Origin: JBGPLJ01 sp035644395
GTDB taxonomy: Bacteria; Pseudomonadota; Gammaproteobacteria; Steroidobacterales; Steroidobacteraceae
Length of the DNA: 64,000 nt
NCBI GenBank assembly: GCA_035644395.1
Contig: DASQOR010000065.1
Coordinates: 1 to 64,000 of the forward strand
Direction of reading: 5' to 3'
Part shown: positions 52,276 through 61,002 of the stretch, in pieces
Position numbering within the stretch: the stretch's first letter is position 1
How the letters are laid out: each line of letters starts with the position of its first letter
The notes under the pieces: model-generated
Told to the model about the DNA's origin: nothing
Database searches by the model: none
The model's input: only the letters and a program-made list of their open reading frames with translations
Translations under genes and position numbers: made by a program

Positions 52276-55200
52276 ATGAGCCAACTGCTCATCAACAAGT
52301 ACCTGAACGAGCTGGCTAGACTTCGTCAAGTCTCGGGCACTCACAGGGAATCGGTCGTGCGCGAAGCCTTCAAGGACTTGCTCAAGGACTGGGGTCGCTC
52401 TCTCGACCTGACCTTTATCCCCGAATACGAGCTGGAAACGAAGGCAAAGGAGCGACGTTACGTCGACGGCGCCCTCCTCCACACCCTGCGCGTGCCGTTC
52501 GGGTACTGGGAGGCGAAGGACGAAAAGGACGACATCGATGCCGAGATCGAGACCAAATTTCGGCGCGGCTACCCGAAGACCAACATCATCTTTGAGGACT
52601 CGACCCAAGCCGTCCTGATCCAGCACGGGGAAGAGGTCATGCGCTGCGGCGTCGATGACGTTGAGAAGCTCGAAAAACTGTTGAAGCTCTTCTTCGGGTA
52701 CGAGCGACCGGAGATTGAGGCATTTCGAAGTGCCGTAGAGCAGTTCAAGACCGACCTCCCGGCCGTGCTCGAGGCGCTGAGGTCCATGATCGAGGCCGCG
52801 CATGCGAAGGAGGCCAAGTTCCGCAACGCCGCCGCCGAGTATCTCAAGCACACGCAGGAAGCGATCAATCCAAACCTGACCGACGCCGATGTTCGGGAAA
52901 TGCTGATTCAGCACATCCTGACCGGTGAGGTGTTCGCGGCGGTCTTCCCCGGCACGACTTATCACGAAGACAATAGTGTTGCGCGGGAGCTCTACAAGCT
53001 GGAAGAGACGTTCTTCACGGGTAATACGAAGCACCAGACGCTAAAGGGTCTGGCGCCGTACTACACAGCGATACGTAAAGCCGCTGCCGAGATCGGCACG
53101 CACCACGAGAAGCAGGCGTTTCTCAAAGAGATCTACGCAAACTTCTACAAGGTCTATAACCCGAAGGCCGCGGACCGGCTGGGCGTCGTGTATACGCCGA
53201 ATGAAATCGTCCGCTTCATGATTGAAAGTGCCGACTGGCTTTGCGAGAAGCACTTCAAGCGAAGCTTGATCGACAAGGACGTGGACATCCTCGATCCAGC
53301 GACTGGTACTGGCACTTTCATTTGCGAACTGATCGAGCATTTCGCCGGCCAGCGCGAGAAGCTTGCCCACAAATACAAGCGAGAACTTCACGCGAACGAA
53401 GTCGCGATCCTACCGTATTACGTTGCCAACTTGAATATCGAAGCCACGTACGCAGCGGCAATGGAGCGGTACGAGGAATTCCCCGGCTTGTGCTTCGTCG
53501 ACACCCTCGATAACACGTACGCGCTACGCAAGCACCGTGGCCACATGGATGACATGTTCGGCTCGGTGTCTGACGACAACATGAAACGCATCCGTCAGCA
53601 GAACAGCCGCCGAATCAGCGTGATCATCGGCAATCCGCCGTACAACGCAAATCAACTCAACGAAAACGAAAACAACAAGAACCGGGAGTACCCGGAGATC
53701 GACAAGCGAATCAAAGAAACCTATATCGAGCGGAGCACCGCGCAAAAGACGAAGGTCTACGACATGTACGCGCGCTTCTTCCGATGGGCCGTAGATCGGC
53801 TCGACGAGAACGGCATTCTGGCGTTCATCACAAATCGCAGCTTCATTGACAGCCGGACATTCGACGGATTTCGGGCGACCGTGGCCAAGGAGTTCAATGA
53901 AATTCGCGTCGTGGACTTGGGGGGCGATGTGCGTGCGAACTCGAAGCTATCCGGCACAACGCACAATGTGTTCGGCATTCAGACCGGCGTCGCAATTAGC
54001 TTTATGGTTCGTCGAGCGAAGCAGAAGGGCTGCCGGATCTATTACCTTCGACGGCCGGAAATGGAGGTCGCTATCGAAAAGCTGGCTTTTCTAAGTAGCG
54101 CGAAGCTGGGGGATCTCCCGTTTCAGGAATTGCAGCCCGACGAGAAGTGCAATTGGATCAATCTAACCAGCAATGACTTTGATGAATTGATTCCTATTGC
54201 AACTAAGGCGGCAAAATTTGCAAAGAAGCCTGGGCAGGAACGAGCGGTCTTCCGTCTATTTTCTCTTGGGATTGTTACGAACAGAGACGAGTGGGTGTAT
54301 GCCTGGAACGAAGGGGAACTAGCGGCGAAAGTGCGGTACTTCTTCGAGAGGTATGAAGAGGACCGAAAGCGCTGGGTCAAAGCGGGACGACCGGCTGAAA
54401 CCGCGAATTTCGTGGATCGGCAGATCAAGTGGACATCAGAGCTCGAATCACACATGCGTCGTGGTTCGCTGCTGCAATACGACCACATTCATATCTGTTC
54501 GTCGCTTTATCGTCCGTTTGTGAGAAGGCTCACCTATTTTGACTACGTCATTACTCACCGCCCGTACAAGAACTTCGAGTTCTTTCCGACTGGCAATGTG
54601 CGAACACCGGGTTTTTCTGTGGTCGTCGAGGATCGCGCCGAATTTGCGCTCGTAGCAACTGATCGTGTTCCGAACAAAGACATGTTTCTGCCCAGCGCCG
54701 GACAGTTCTTCCCGCTGTATCGCTTCGAAGACGGTGAGAGGGTCGATAACATCACCGATTGGGCGTTCGACCAATTCAAGAGACAATACCAATCTGGCCG
54801 CGGTAAGAAGGAGCGACCGATCACTAAGGAAGGCATCTTTCACTATGCCTACGGACTGCTGCACGATCCCGTCTATCGGGAGAAGTACGCGCTGAACCTC
54901 AAGCGCGAGCTTCCGCGGCTTCCGTTCTACTCGGATTTTTGGCAGTGGGCCGACTGGGGTAAGGCGCTCATGGAATTGCATATCGGTTATGAGTCCGAGG
55001 CGCCATTTGCGCTGAAGCGCACCGACACGCCCGACGAAAAGGCCAGCAAGGCTGGCTTGCCGCCAAAGGCAATGCTAAAGGCGATCAAGGAGAATGGGTG
55101 TATCCAGCTCGACAGCGAGACGAAGCTTGCGGGAGTGCCAAGCGAAGCGTGGAACTACAAGCTCGGAAATCGCAGCGCCTTGGAGTGGATCCTCGATCAG

Positions 55201-55362
55201 TACAAGGAAAAGAAACCGAAAGATCCGACCATCCGCGAGAAATTCGATACATATCGCTTCGCGGACTACAAGGAAAAGGTGATCGAACTGCTGTCGCGTG
55301 TGACCACCGTCAGTGTCGAGACGATGCGGATCACGAAGCAAATGCGCGACGCCCCGCATTAG
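52276..55362 (+). CDS. Type ISP-like restriction-modification enzyme lacking a helicase
   Basis: The 1028-residue protein combines an N-terminal PD-(D/E)xK-like nuclease (Asp64 in RYVDGALL, Glu79 and Lys81 in YWEAKD) with an N6-adenine methyltransferase (motif I DILDPATGTGTF near 336; catalytic NPPY near 453) and a C-terminal target-recognition part (FAYGLLHDPVYREKY-like block HYAYGLLHDPVYREKYALNLKRELPRLPFY). This order is that of type ISP enzymes, but the helicase between nuclease and methylase (about 500 residues) is missing; residues 90-300 are helical and have no Walker motifs. Base use is less GC-rich than the neighbours. No Shine-Dalgarno sequence is seen before ATG 52276. Confidence 0.88.
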   Translation: MSQLLINKYLNELARLRQVSGTHRESVVREAFKDLLKDWGRSLDLTFIPEYELETKAKERRYVDGALLHTLRVPFGYWEAKDEKDDIDAEIETKFRRGYPKTNIIFEDSTQAVLIQHGEEVMRCGVDDVEKLEKLLKLFFGYERPEIEAFRSAVEQFKTDLPAVLEALRSMIEAAHAKEAKFRNAAAEYLKHTQEAINPNLTDADVREMLIQHILTGEVFAAVFPGTTYHEDNSVARELYKLEETFFTGNTKHQTLKGLAPYYTAIRKAAAEIGTHHEKQAFLKEIYANFYKVYNPKAADRLGVVYTPNEIVRFMIESADWLCEKHFKRSLIDKDVDILDPATGTGTFICELIEHFAGQREKLAHKYKRELHANEVAILPYYVANLNIEATYAAAMERYEEFPGLCFVDTLDNTYALRKHRGHMDDMFGSVSDDNMKRIRQQNSRRISVIIGNPPYNANQLNENENNKNREYPEIDKRIKETYIERSTAQKTKVYDMYARFFRWAVDRLDENGILAFITNRSFIDSRTFDGFRATVAKEFNEIRVVDLGGDVRANSKLSGTTHNVFGIQTGVAISFMVRRAKQKGCRIYYLRRPEMEVAIEKLAFLSSAKLGDLPFQELQPDEKCNWINLTSNDFDELIPIATKAAKFAKKPGQERAVFRLFSLGIVTNRDEWVYAWNEGELAAKVRYFFERYEEDRKRWVKAGRPAETANFVDRQIKWTSELESHMRRGSLLQYDHIHICSSLYRPFVRRLTYFDYVITHRPYKNFEFFPTGNVRTPGFSVVVEDRAEFALVATDRVPNKDMFLPSAGQFFPLYRFEDGERVDNITDWAFDQFKRQYQSGRGKKERPITKEGIFHYAYGLLHDPVYREKYALNLKRELPRLPFYSDFWQWADWGKALMELHIGYESEAPFALKRTDTPDEKASKAGLPPKAMLKAIKENGCIQLDSETKLAGVPSEAWNYKLGNRSALEWILDQYKEKKPKDPTIREKFDTYRFADYKEKVIELLSRVTTVSVETMRITKQMRDAPH

Positions 55363-55370
55363 GTCTGCGG

Positions 55371-55859
55371 ATGCCAGCCATGGAACGAAAGGTCTACACC
55401 ATTGGGTACGAAGGGCAGTCGCTGGAATCCTTTCTTGCTCTTTTGAAGCGCGAAAAAGTACGCCTCGTCGCTGATGTGCGCGAGATGCCGCTTTCCCGAA
55501 AGCCAGGCTTCTCAAAGACTGCGATCGCGAAAGCCCTGGAAGCTAATGGAATTGCCTATGTTCACATTCGCGATCTCGGCTGCCCTAGTGCCATACGCGA
55601 TCGATTCCGTGCGGACAGCGATTGGAATCGGTATGTCGTGGCATTCACCGTGTATTTGGCGAAGCAGCGTGACGCCGTCGTGGCATTGGCCGAGATCTGT
55701 AAGGCGGATCGCACAGCGCTCATGTGTTTCGAGCGCGACTTCAATCGTTGTCATCGGACCTTCGTCGCAAGAGAGGTCGCACGCACGCTCAAAGGCGACG
55801 TAGCACACATCGTTGAAGCTGCAGCGCTGCGAACAGGTGCAACAGTCAGGGCAGCTTAG
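55371..55859 (+). CDS. DUF488 family protein
   Basis: The 162-residue protein has the DUF488 pattern: VYTIGYEGQSLESFLALLKREKVRLVADVRE near the N-terminus, MPLSRKPGFSKTAI, YVHIRDLGCPSAIR and the CFERDFNRCHR motif with two cysteines near 120-128. The function of DUF488 is unknown; members turn up in accessory gene clusters. It starts 8 bases after the restriction enzyme stop, so it is likely co-transcribed with it. An alternative ATG lies at 55380. Its 3' end overlaps the convergent gene by 14 bases. Confidence 0.85.
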   Translation: MPAMERKVYTIGYEGQSLESFLALLKREKVRLVADVREMPLSRKPGFSKTAIAKALEANGIAYVHIRDLGCPSAIRDRFRADSDWNRYVVAFTVYLAKQRDAVVALAEICKADRTALMCFERDFNRCHRTFVAREVARTLKGDVAHIVEAAALRTGATVRAA

Positions 55860-56631
55860 GCGGGTAGATCAGGCTGACGATGAGCCACTGATCGGGAAAT
55901 CTGTGGATCGTACCCATCAGGAACATGAGGTCTTTAGCTGGAAGCTCGCGCTCGATTTTGTCGCGGAAGGGCTTCTCCCAGTTGGCTCCGTGATCTCTGC
56001 TTACGTGGCGGTATAAGGCACCTGCCTCCCAGTCGACTATTTTGTGGCGCTGAGGCCCCTCTAGATCTCGGTATCGGTAGTGAAAATCGAACAGAATCTT
56101 CTGCAGCGTTGAAATCGATCGGCGTTCCTGGTCATCAAAGAGGTCGCCTTGACTTTGTGCCTGCAGAAGCTTGGCCCGCTCATCTTCGGTCCAATCCGGA
56201 TGACGGGCCTCTGCGATATCTAGACCCAGAATTGCGCTCGGGCGCAAAAGACCGAGAGTAGTGCCTGCCTCCAATCTCGCCGCGTCGAGCGCAGCGAAGC
56301 TGTCAAAGCAAGGAAGGCGATTGAGCCACTCGCGTCGCGCGCCCCACTTGTTCTTGGTCGTTAGTGGCTCCCCGATGCATTTAATGTTGTCGACGCGAAT
56401 GCGATGGCTTTCTGTGCGATGGTCGTTCCTTGCCTTTTCGATGTCGACCTCGATCCACTGCCATTTTTTGAACTGCGCAGTGTCTGACATCAAGCGGAAC
56501 GGGACAGGATAAAGACGAAGTAGATTCCCAGCTTCCTCCATGCCAGCCACGCACGAGGTTTCGACGTAGCCGGCGCTCGGCGACGGATACGTCTTACAGA
56601 GAACCAAGATTCGCGTGTGACGGAGGGACAT
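55846..56631 (-). CDS. Unrecognised protein convergent with DUF488
   Basis: I do not recognise this 261-residue protein. It starts MSLRHTRILVLCKTYPSPSAGYVETSC and has LLRLYPVPFRL, KKWQWIEVDIEKARNDHRTESHRI, a central helical part and a C-terminal block EWEAG-type WEAGALYRHVSRDHGANWEKPFRDKIERELPAKDLMFLMGTIHRFPDQWLIVSLIYPP. No membrane segment or nucleotide-binding loop is seen. The two N-terminal cysteines (C12 and C27) are notable. Its gene end overlaps that of DUF488, and both share the lower GC of the island, which suggests they arrived together. ATG 56631 was chosen because GGAGG-like bases are absent further upstream and the conserved-looking part starts here. Confidence 0.65.
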   Translation of the reverse strand: MSLRHTRILVLCKTYPSPSAGYVETSCVAGMEEAGNLLRLYPVPFRLMSDTAQFKKWQWIEVDIEKARNDHRTESHRIRVDNIKCIGEPLTTKNKWGARREWLNRLPCFDSFAALDAARLEAGTTLGLLRPSAILGLDIAEARHPDWTEDERAKLLQAQSQGDLFDDQERRSISTLQKILFDFHYRYRDLEGPQRHKIVDWEAGALYRHVSRDHGANWEKPFRDKIERELPAKDLMFLMGTIHRFPDQWLIVSLIYPPKLP

Positions 56632-56830
56632 CCTGATCCCAATAGCTCGGTCTATTACCCTACGGCCAACCGCGATGGCATGGCAGCGCCAATTATGGGT
56701 GAAGTTCTGCAAAAACGGGCAGAGCCGACCTTGAACGACTAGAGAATCATGGCCGCCCAATGTAAATGGGCGTGAATCGGCGTTAACCCTCCGGCACAAT
56801 TGGCGGCAATAACACTCTAGGGATATTGCC

Positions 56831-58249
56831 GTGAAACTCCGCAGCCTCCTTTTCATTCTTGGCTTCTTCACCGCCTGCGCCGCGCAACCGGCGAAGCCGA
56901 CGAAGCCCGAGCCGGTGCCGCCGATCGCAATCTCGGCGAATCCCTATCCCTCGACCTATCACGCCGCGTCGAGCGCGCCGACCTTCATCCAGCACGCAAC
57001 CGTGTTGACCGGCACCGGCGAGCGACTTGACGACGCGGACGTCCTGCTCGTCGACGGCAAGATCAGCGCCGTCGGCAAAAGTCTCACCGCACCGGCCGGC
57101 GCGACGGTCATCGACGGCCACGACCAGTGGGTGACGCCCGGCATCATCGACGTGCACTCGCATATGGGCGCGTCTCCGAATCCTGGCGTCCGCGGCAACG
57201 ACGACGGCAACGAAGCGACCAGCCCGTCAACCGCGAACGTCTGGATAGAGCACTCGGTGTGGCCGCAGGATCCGGGGTTCACAACGGCGCTGGCCGGCGG
57301 CATCACGACGCTGCAGATCCTTCCGGGATCGGCCAATCTCTTCGGCGGCCGCTCGGTCGTCTTGAAGAACGTGCCTTCGGCAACCTACCAGGGCATGAAA
57401 TTTCCAGGCGCACCGCAGGGCCTGAAGATGGCCTGCGGCGAAAATCCGAAGCGCGTCTACGGCGTCCGCAAGAATCAGTTCCCCTCGACGCGCATGGGCG
57501 ACGTCGCGGGTTACCGCGCGCAATGGATCGAGGCGCAGGAGTACCTGCGCAACATCGAGGCCTACGAGAAGAAAGTCGCGGCCGGGGACAAGGACGCGAA
57601 GCCGGTGACGCGCGACCTGCGCCTCGACACGCTCGCAGCGGCTTTGAAGGGCGAGGTGCTCGTGCACATGCATTGCTACCGCTCCGACGAGATGGCGACG
57701 ATCATCGACCTGTCGAAGGAGTTCGGTTACCACGTCGTCGCGTTCCACCACGCAGTCGAGGCGTACAAGATAGCGAACCTGCTCGCGGAGAATCACATCT
57801 GCGGTGCCATGTGGGCTGACTGGTGGGGCTTCAAGATGGAGTCCTACGACGGGATCCAGGAGAACATCGCGATGGTCGATGCCGCGCCGGGCGGCTGCGC
57901 CATCGTGCATTCCGATTCCGAGGAAGGCATCCAGCGGCTCAACCAGGAAGCCGCCAAGGCGATGACCGCCGGCAGCCGGGCAGGGTTGAAGGAATCGCCC
58001 GAACACGCCATCGCGTGGCTCACCGCGAATCCGGCGAAAGCGCTCGGCATCGCGGACCAGACGGGCACGCTGGAGGCCGGCAAGATGGCCGACGTGGTCG
58101 TGTGGAACCGCAATCCCTTCAGCGTTTACGCGCTCGCCGAGTACGTCTTCATCGACGGTGTCCTCGAGTACGACCGCGAACACCCGCCCGCAAAACCGCG
58201 ATCGGACTTCTATCTCGGCCAACCGGCGGCGCCGGGGGTGACGCCATGA
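56831..58249 (+). CDS. Lipoprotein amidohydrolase (imidazolonepropionase-like)
   Basis: The 472-residue protein has a lipoprotein signal (SLLFILGFFTAC, Cys near 16) and an amidohydrolase TIM barrel with its metal ligands: DVHSHMG (HxH) near 113, HMHCYRSDE, FHHAVEAY and HSDSEEG near 360. A C-terminal composite-domain strand (KMADVVVWNRNPFSVYALAEYVFIDGVLEYDR) follows. It would hydrolyse a cyclic amide or peptide-like bond in the periplasm. Its TGA overlaps the ATG of a second, related gene, which has lost the metal motif. Confidence 0.88.
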   Translation: MKLRSLLFILGFFTACAAQPAKPTKPEPVPPIAISANPYPSTYHAASSAPTFIQHATVLTGTGERLDDADVLLVDGKISAVGKSLTAPAGATVIDGHDQWVTPGIIDVHSHMGASPNPGVRGNDDGNEATSPSTANVWIEHSVWPQDPGFTTALAGGITTLQILPGSANLFGGRSVVLKNVPSATYQGMKFPGAPQGLKMACGENPKRVYGVRKNQFPSTRMGDVAGYRAQWIEAQEYLRNIEAYEKKVAAGDKDAKPVTRDLRLDTLAAALKGEVLVHMHCYRSDEMATIIDLSKEFGYHVVAFHHAVEAYKIANLLAENHICGAMWADWWGFKMESYDGIQENIAMVDAAPGGCAIVHSDSEEGIQRLNQEAAKAMTAGSRAGLKESPEHAIAWLTANPAKALGIADQTGTLEAGKMADVVVWNRNPFSVYALAEYVFIDGVLEYDREHPPAKPRSDFYLGQPAAPGVTP

Positions 58250-59505
58250 AGCGCAACAGCATCGTGTTCGCCGCCGTCGCGGCCTGGGCACTGGCCGCGA
58301 ATTTCGCGGGAGCCGGGAGCGTCCTGATCCGCAATGCCACGGTGCACACGCTGGTCGCGAACGGACCGCTGGACGGCACCGATGTGCTCATCACCGATGG
58401 CAAGGTCGTCAGTGTCGGCAAGGCACTCACGGCTCCGGCCGGCGCGACGACGATCGACGGCACCGGCAAGATCGTGACGCCCGGCCTGTTCGGCGGCCTC
58501 ACGTACCTCGGACTCGACGAGATCGGGCTCGAGCCGACGCTCGACGACCCGGAAGTGAAGCTCGGCCAGATGCGTCCGGAGTTCGACGTGACACCGGCTT
58601 TCGATCCGGATGCGACCTCGATCGGCGTCAATCGCGCGGGCGGTGTCACGTTCGCCGCCGTGACGCCCACGTCGGCCGGCAAGGAAGGTTCCATCATCTC
58701 CGGCCAGGGTCCGATCGTGACGCTCGACGGTGCGGTGCTGGCCGGGTCGCAAGGGCTCTACATCGATCTTGGTGCGGACATCAGCGAGTTGACCGGCGGC
58801 AGCCGGGCCGTGCAGTACATGCTACTCAAGCAGGCGTTCACGGAAGCGCGCACGCCGAACCTCGTGCTCGCGGACGATCAGCGACTGCTGACGCCGGCCG
58901 GCCGGCAGACGCTCCTCGCCTATGCCAAGGGTACGGCCCCCTGGGTGTTCGATGTCGATCGCGCCTCGGATATTCGCCAGGTGCTTGCACTTGCGGCGCG
59001 CGAGAAACTGCGTGTCGTCATTGCCGGGGGAGCCGAGGCCTGGCGCGTCGCGCCGGAACTCGCCGTCGCGGGGGTGCCGGTCATCCTCGACCCACTGGAA
59101 GATCTGCCGGCGAACTTCGATGGGGTCGGCGCCACGCTCGAGAACGCGGCGCGGCTCGACAAAGCGGGCGTCAGCGTCGCTTTCAGCTTCGTCGATCCGG
59201 AATCGCACAATATCCGCACGATACGCCAGGCCGCAGGCATTGCCGTGGCGCACGGGCTGCCTTGGGAAGCGGGCCTCGCCGCCATTACGCGGGTTCCCGC
59301 GGAGATCTTCGGGGTCGCCGACCGCGTGGGGTCGATCGAAGCCGGCCGGCCGGCAAACCTGGTCGTCTGGAGCGGCGACCCGCTCGAGGTCACGAGCGTT
59401 GCCGAGCAGGTCTTCATCGGCGGGAAACTCGAACCGCAGGTGTCGCGGCAGACGGAGCTGCGTGATCGCTATCTCGAAAAATTGCGGCAGAACGCGGCGC
59501 GCTAA
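58246..59505 (+). CDS. Amidohydrolase-like protein without metal-binding histidines
   Basis: The 419-residue exported protein (signal cut near NFAGAG) has the same fold landmarks as its upstream neighbour: VLIRNATVHTL, VLITDGKVVSVGKALTAPAGATTIDGTGKIVTPGLF and C-terminal GSIEAGRPANLVVWSGDPLEVTSVAEQVFIGGK. Where the HxH motif should be, it reads GLFGGLTYLGL, and the later His ligands are absent too. It is therefore probably non-catalytic in the usual way, perhaps a partner subunit of the first protein. Translational coupling (ATGA overlap) supports a complex. Confidence 0.82.
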   Translation: MKRNSIVFAAVAAWALAANFAGAGSVLIRNATVHTLVANGPLDGTDVLITDGKVVSVGKALTAPAGATTIDGTGKIVTPGLFGGLTYLGLDEIGLEPTLDDPEVKLGQMRPEFDVTPAFDPDATSIGVNRAGGVTFAAVTPTSAGKEGSIISGQGPIVTLDGAVLAGSQGLYIDLGADISELTGGSRAVQYMLLKQAFTEARTPNLVLADDQRLLTPAGRQTLLAYAKGTAPWVFDVDRASDIRQVLALAAREKLRVVIAGGAEAWRVAPELAVAGVPVILDPLEDLPANFDGVGATLENAARLDKAGVSVAFSFVDPESHNIRTIRQAAGIAVAHGLPWEAGLAAITRVPAEIFGVADRVGSIEAGRPANLVVWSGDPLEVTSVAEQVFIGGKLEPQVSRQTELRDRYLEKLRQNAAR

Positions 59506-59549
59506 GTCACAGTGTAGATGCGACGCCCGATCTGCCTTTACGGCTGCAG

Positions 59550-59975
59550 CTAGTCAACTTGTTGTGCCATCAGGAACATCGCCTTCTCCAGCGAGGTGAA
59601 GAAGTCCTGATAGGGCTTGGGGTCTTCGACCGCCTTATCCATGTATTGCGCATTTGCGCGCACGAGAATTTGTTTCTCGCCGCGTGGCCTCACGGTCACC
59701 GTGATGCGCAATTGATAGCCGGACAGCTTGGTCGCGCTCACCGAGCCGAGGTCGGCGTCCGCCTTGTCGACGACGAATCCGAGATCTTGAAGCGTCGCGA
59801 TAATTGTCCGCAGCGTCGTTTCAGAATCTGTAGTGTCGAATGCGCGAGACTGAAAACTGCGCAACTGAACGGCGCTCGCGCCGGTCGCCAGGACTTGCTT
59901 TGTGGAGGATGCGCATCCGAACGCCGACAGCGCGAGTGCCATAAGAACCAGGGTGATCGCATGCTTGGCAGTCAT
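59550..59975 (-). CDS. Putative lipoprotein (paralogue A)
   Basis: The 141-residue protein has a lipoprotein signal (LALSAFGC, Cys near 21) and a mature domain with RSFQSRAFDTTDSETTLRTIIATLQDLGFVVDKADADLGSVSATK and a C-terminal YQDFFTSLEKAMFLMAQQVD. It is the last of three lipoprotein genes on the minus strand and shares the TLQDLGF...D..LG pattern and the FF.SLEKAMFL end with the gene before it. The family is unknown to me; base composition is less GC-rich than the core genes. Confidence 0.7.
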   Translation of the reverse strand: MTAKHAITLVLMALALSAFGCASSTKQVLATGASAVQLRSFQSRAFDTTDSETTLRTIIATLQDLGFVVDKADADLGSVSATKLSGYQLRITVTVRPRGEKQILVRANAQYMDKAVEDPKPYQDFFTSLEKAMFLMAQQVD

Positions 59976-60535
59976 ATCTGTTGCGCCTCCAGAAATGCGC
60001 TCTTGGACAGCTTCTCGAAAAATTCCTGATAGATTGCGGGCTCGTCAATCGCCTCGATGCGCGTGACTTGGTTGTCAGTATTCCAAACCATCCGCTGAAA
60101 GGTCACTCGCACATACCAGCTTGAGGTCACGCCCATTGACGTTGCGGTCGCCGCTGGACGCGTGACGAGGGAAACGCGAATCTTTTGTGTCTTGTCGACT
60201 GGCGTCACGGTGCCCGTCAACACCGCCGCCAGGACAGCGACCGCTATCTGACCGCCCGACACTGCCGATCGGTTCTTTGAGGCGGCTATGAGGCCGAGCT
60301 TCGTTTCGCTTTCATCGATATTGAACCCAAGATCCTGAAGCACACCCGCCGATGCCGCCAGAATCTTCTTTTCCTCGATGCCGTCGAATCGGCGCGTTTG
60401 TAGGTGGCGTCGCTCGAGCGTATCCGGAGTCATCTTCAACGCATTGGGCGGTATCGTTACGCAGCCGCTGAGTGTCAGTACCAGTAGGGCAATAGTCCTG
60501 CGGGCGCTCGATAGCGCCGTGAATCCTGTCGTCAC
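59972..60535 (-). CDS. Putative lipoprotein (paralogue B)
   Basis: The 187-residue protein has a lipoprotein signal (ALLVLTLSGC, Cys near 25) and a domain related to the next gene: RRHLQTRRFDGIEEKKILAASAGVLQDLGFNIDESETKLGLIAASK, then an extra Gly/Ala-rich hydrophobic stretch (GGQIAVAVLAAVLTGTVTP) and YQEFFEKLSKSAFLEAQQI at the end. Its stop overlaps the start of paralogue A by 4 bases. A duplication followed by divergence explains the pair. Confidence 0.7.
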   Translation of the reverse strand: MTTGFTALSSARRTIALLVLTLSGCVTIPPNALKMTPDTLERRHLQTRRFDGIEEKKILAASAGVLQDLGFNIDESETKLGLIAASKNRSAVSGGQIAVAVLAAVLTGTVTPVDKTQKIRVSLVTRPAATATSMGVTSSWYVRVTFQRMVWNTDNQVTRIEAIDEPAIYQEFFEKLSKSAFLEAQQI

Positions 60536-60561
60536 GCGAAGTCTCCGGTGTAGGCAGATTG

Positions 60562-61002
60562 CTAGAAGCGGGAGGTGTTGTACGCGAAGTCGCGAACGTT
60601 CTTATCGTTATCGAACTTGATGATTACGGTCAGTGTGCGCTGCGAAGTGGACGAAGCCCCGGCTCCACGCTCCGCGCTCCCGGCTACCCCGCCGCCAACG
60701 CTGCTGCCGCCGCCGAAAATGAGAGTGGATATACCGGCCCTGCTCGTCGAATACACCACTTCCGTGGATATCTTGTCGTAGATCCACACCTCGCGCCGTT
60801 CCTCGTCAGTGCTGACGATGTTCGGAGATCCTAGTACGGCCGCCACGTCCGCACCCGACATACCGACACGTATCTCCTTCTGTACAGTCCCAACTGTCAG
60901 CCTCTCGCCGGAGTTGTCCTGCACATCGGCACGGTGCTGCGCAGCGGTCATGCATCCTGCGAGGGCGCAAACCGGAAAAAAGGCTAGCAGACGGAATCTC
61001 AT
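60562..61002 (-). CDS. SmpA/OmlA (BamE-like) lipoprotein
   Basis: The 146-residue protein has a lipoprotein signal (FPVCALAGC, Cys near 17) and an SmpA/OmlA core: QKEIRVGMSGADVAAVLGSPNIVSTDEERREVWIYDKISTEVVY, with a C-terminal LTVIIKFDNDKNVRDFAYNTSRF strand pair. BamE itself is shorter and has a different neighbourhood, so this is a paralogue rather than the Bam component. It is first in the three-gene lipoprotein operon, 26 bases before paralogue B. Confidence 0.78.
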   Translation of the reverse strand: MRFRLLAFFPVCALAGCMTAAQHRADVQDNSGERLTVGTVQKEIRVGMSGADVAAVLGSPNIVSTDEERREVWIYDKISTEVVYSTSRAGISTLIFGGGSSVGGGVAGSAERGAGASSTSQRTLTVIIKFDNDKNVRDFAYNTSRF

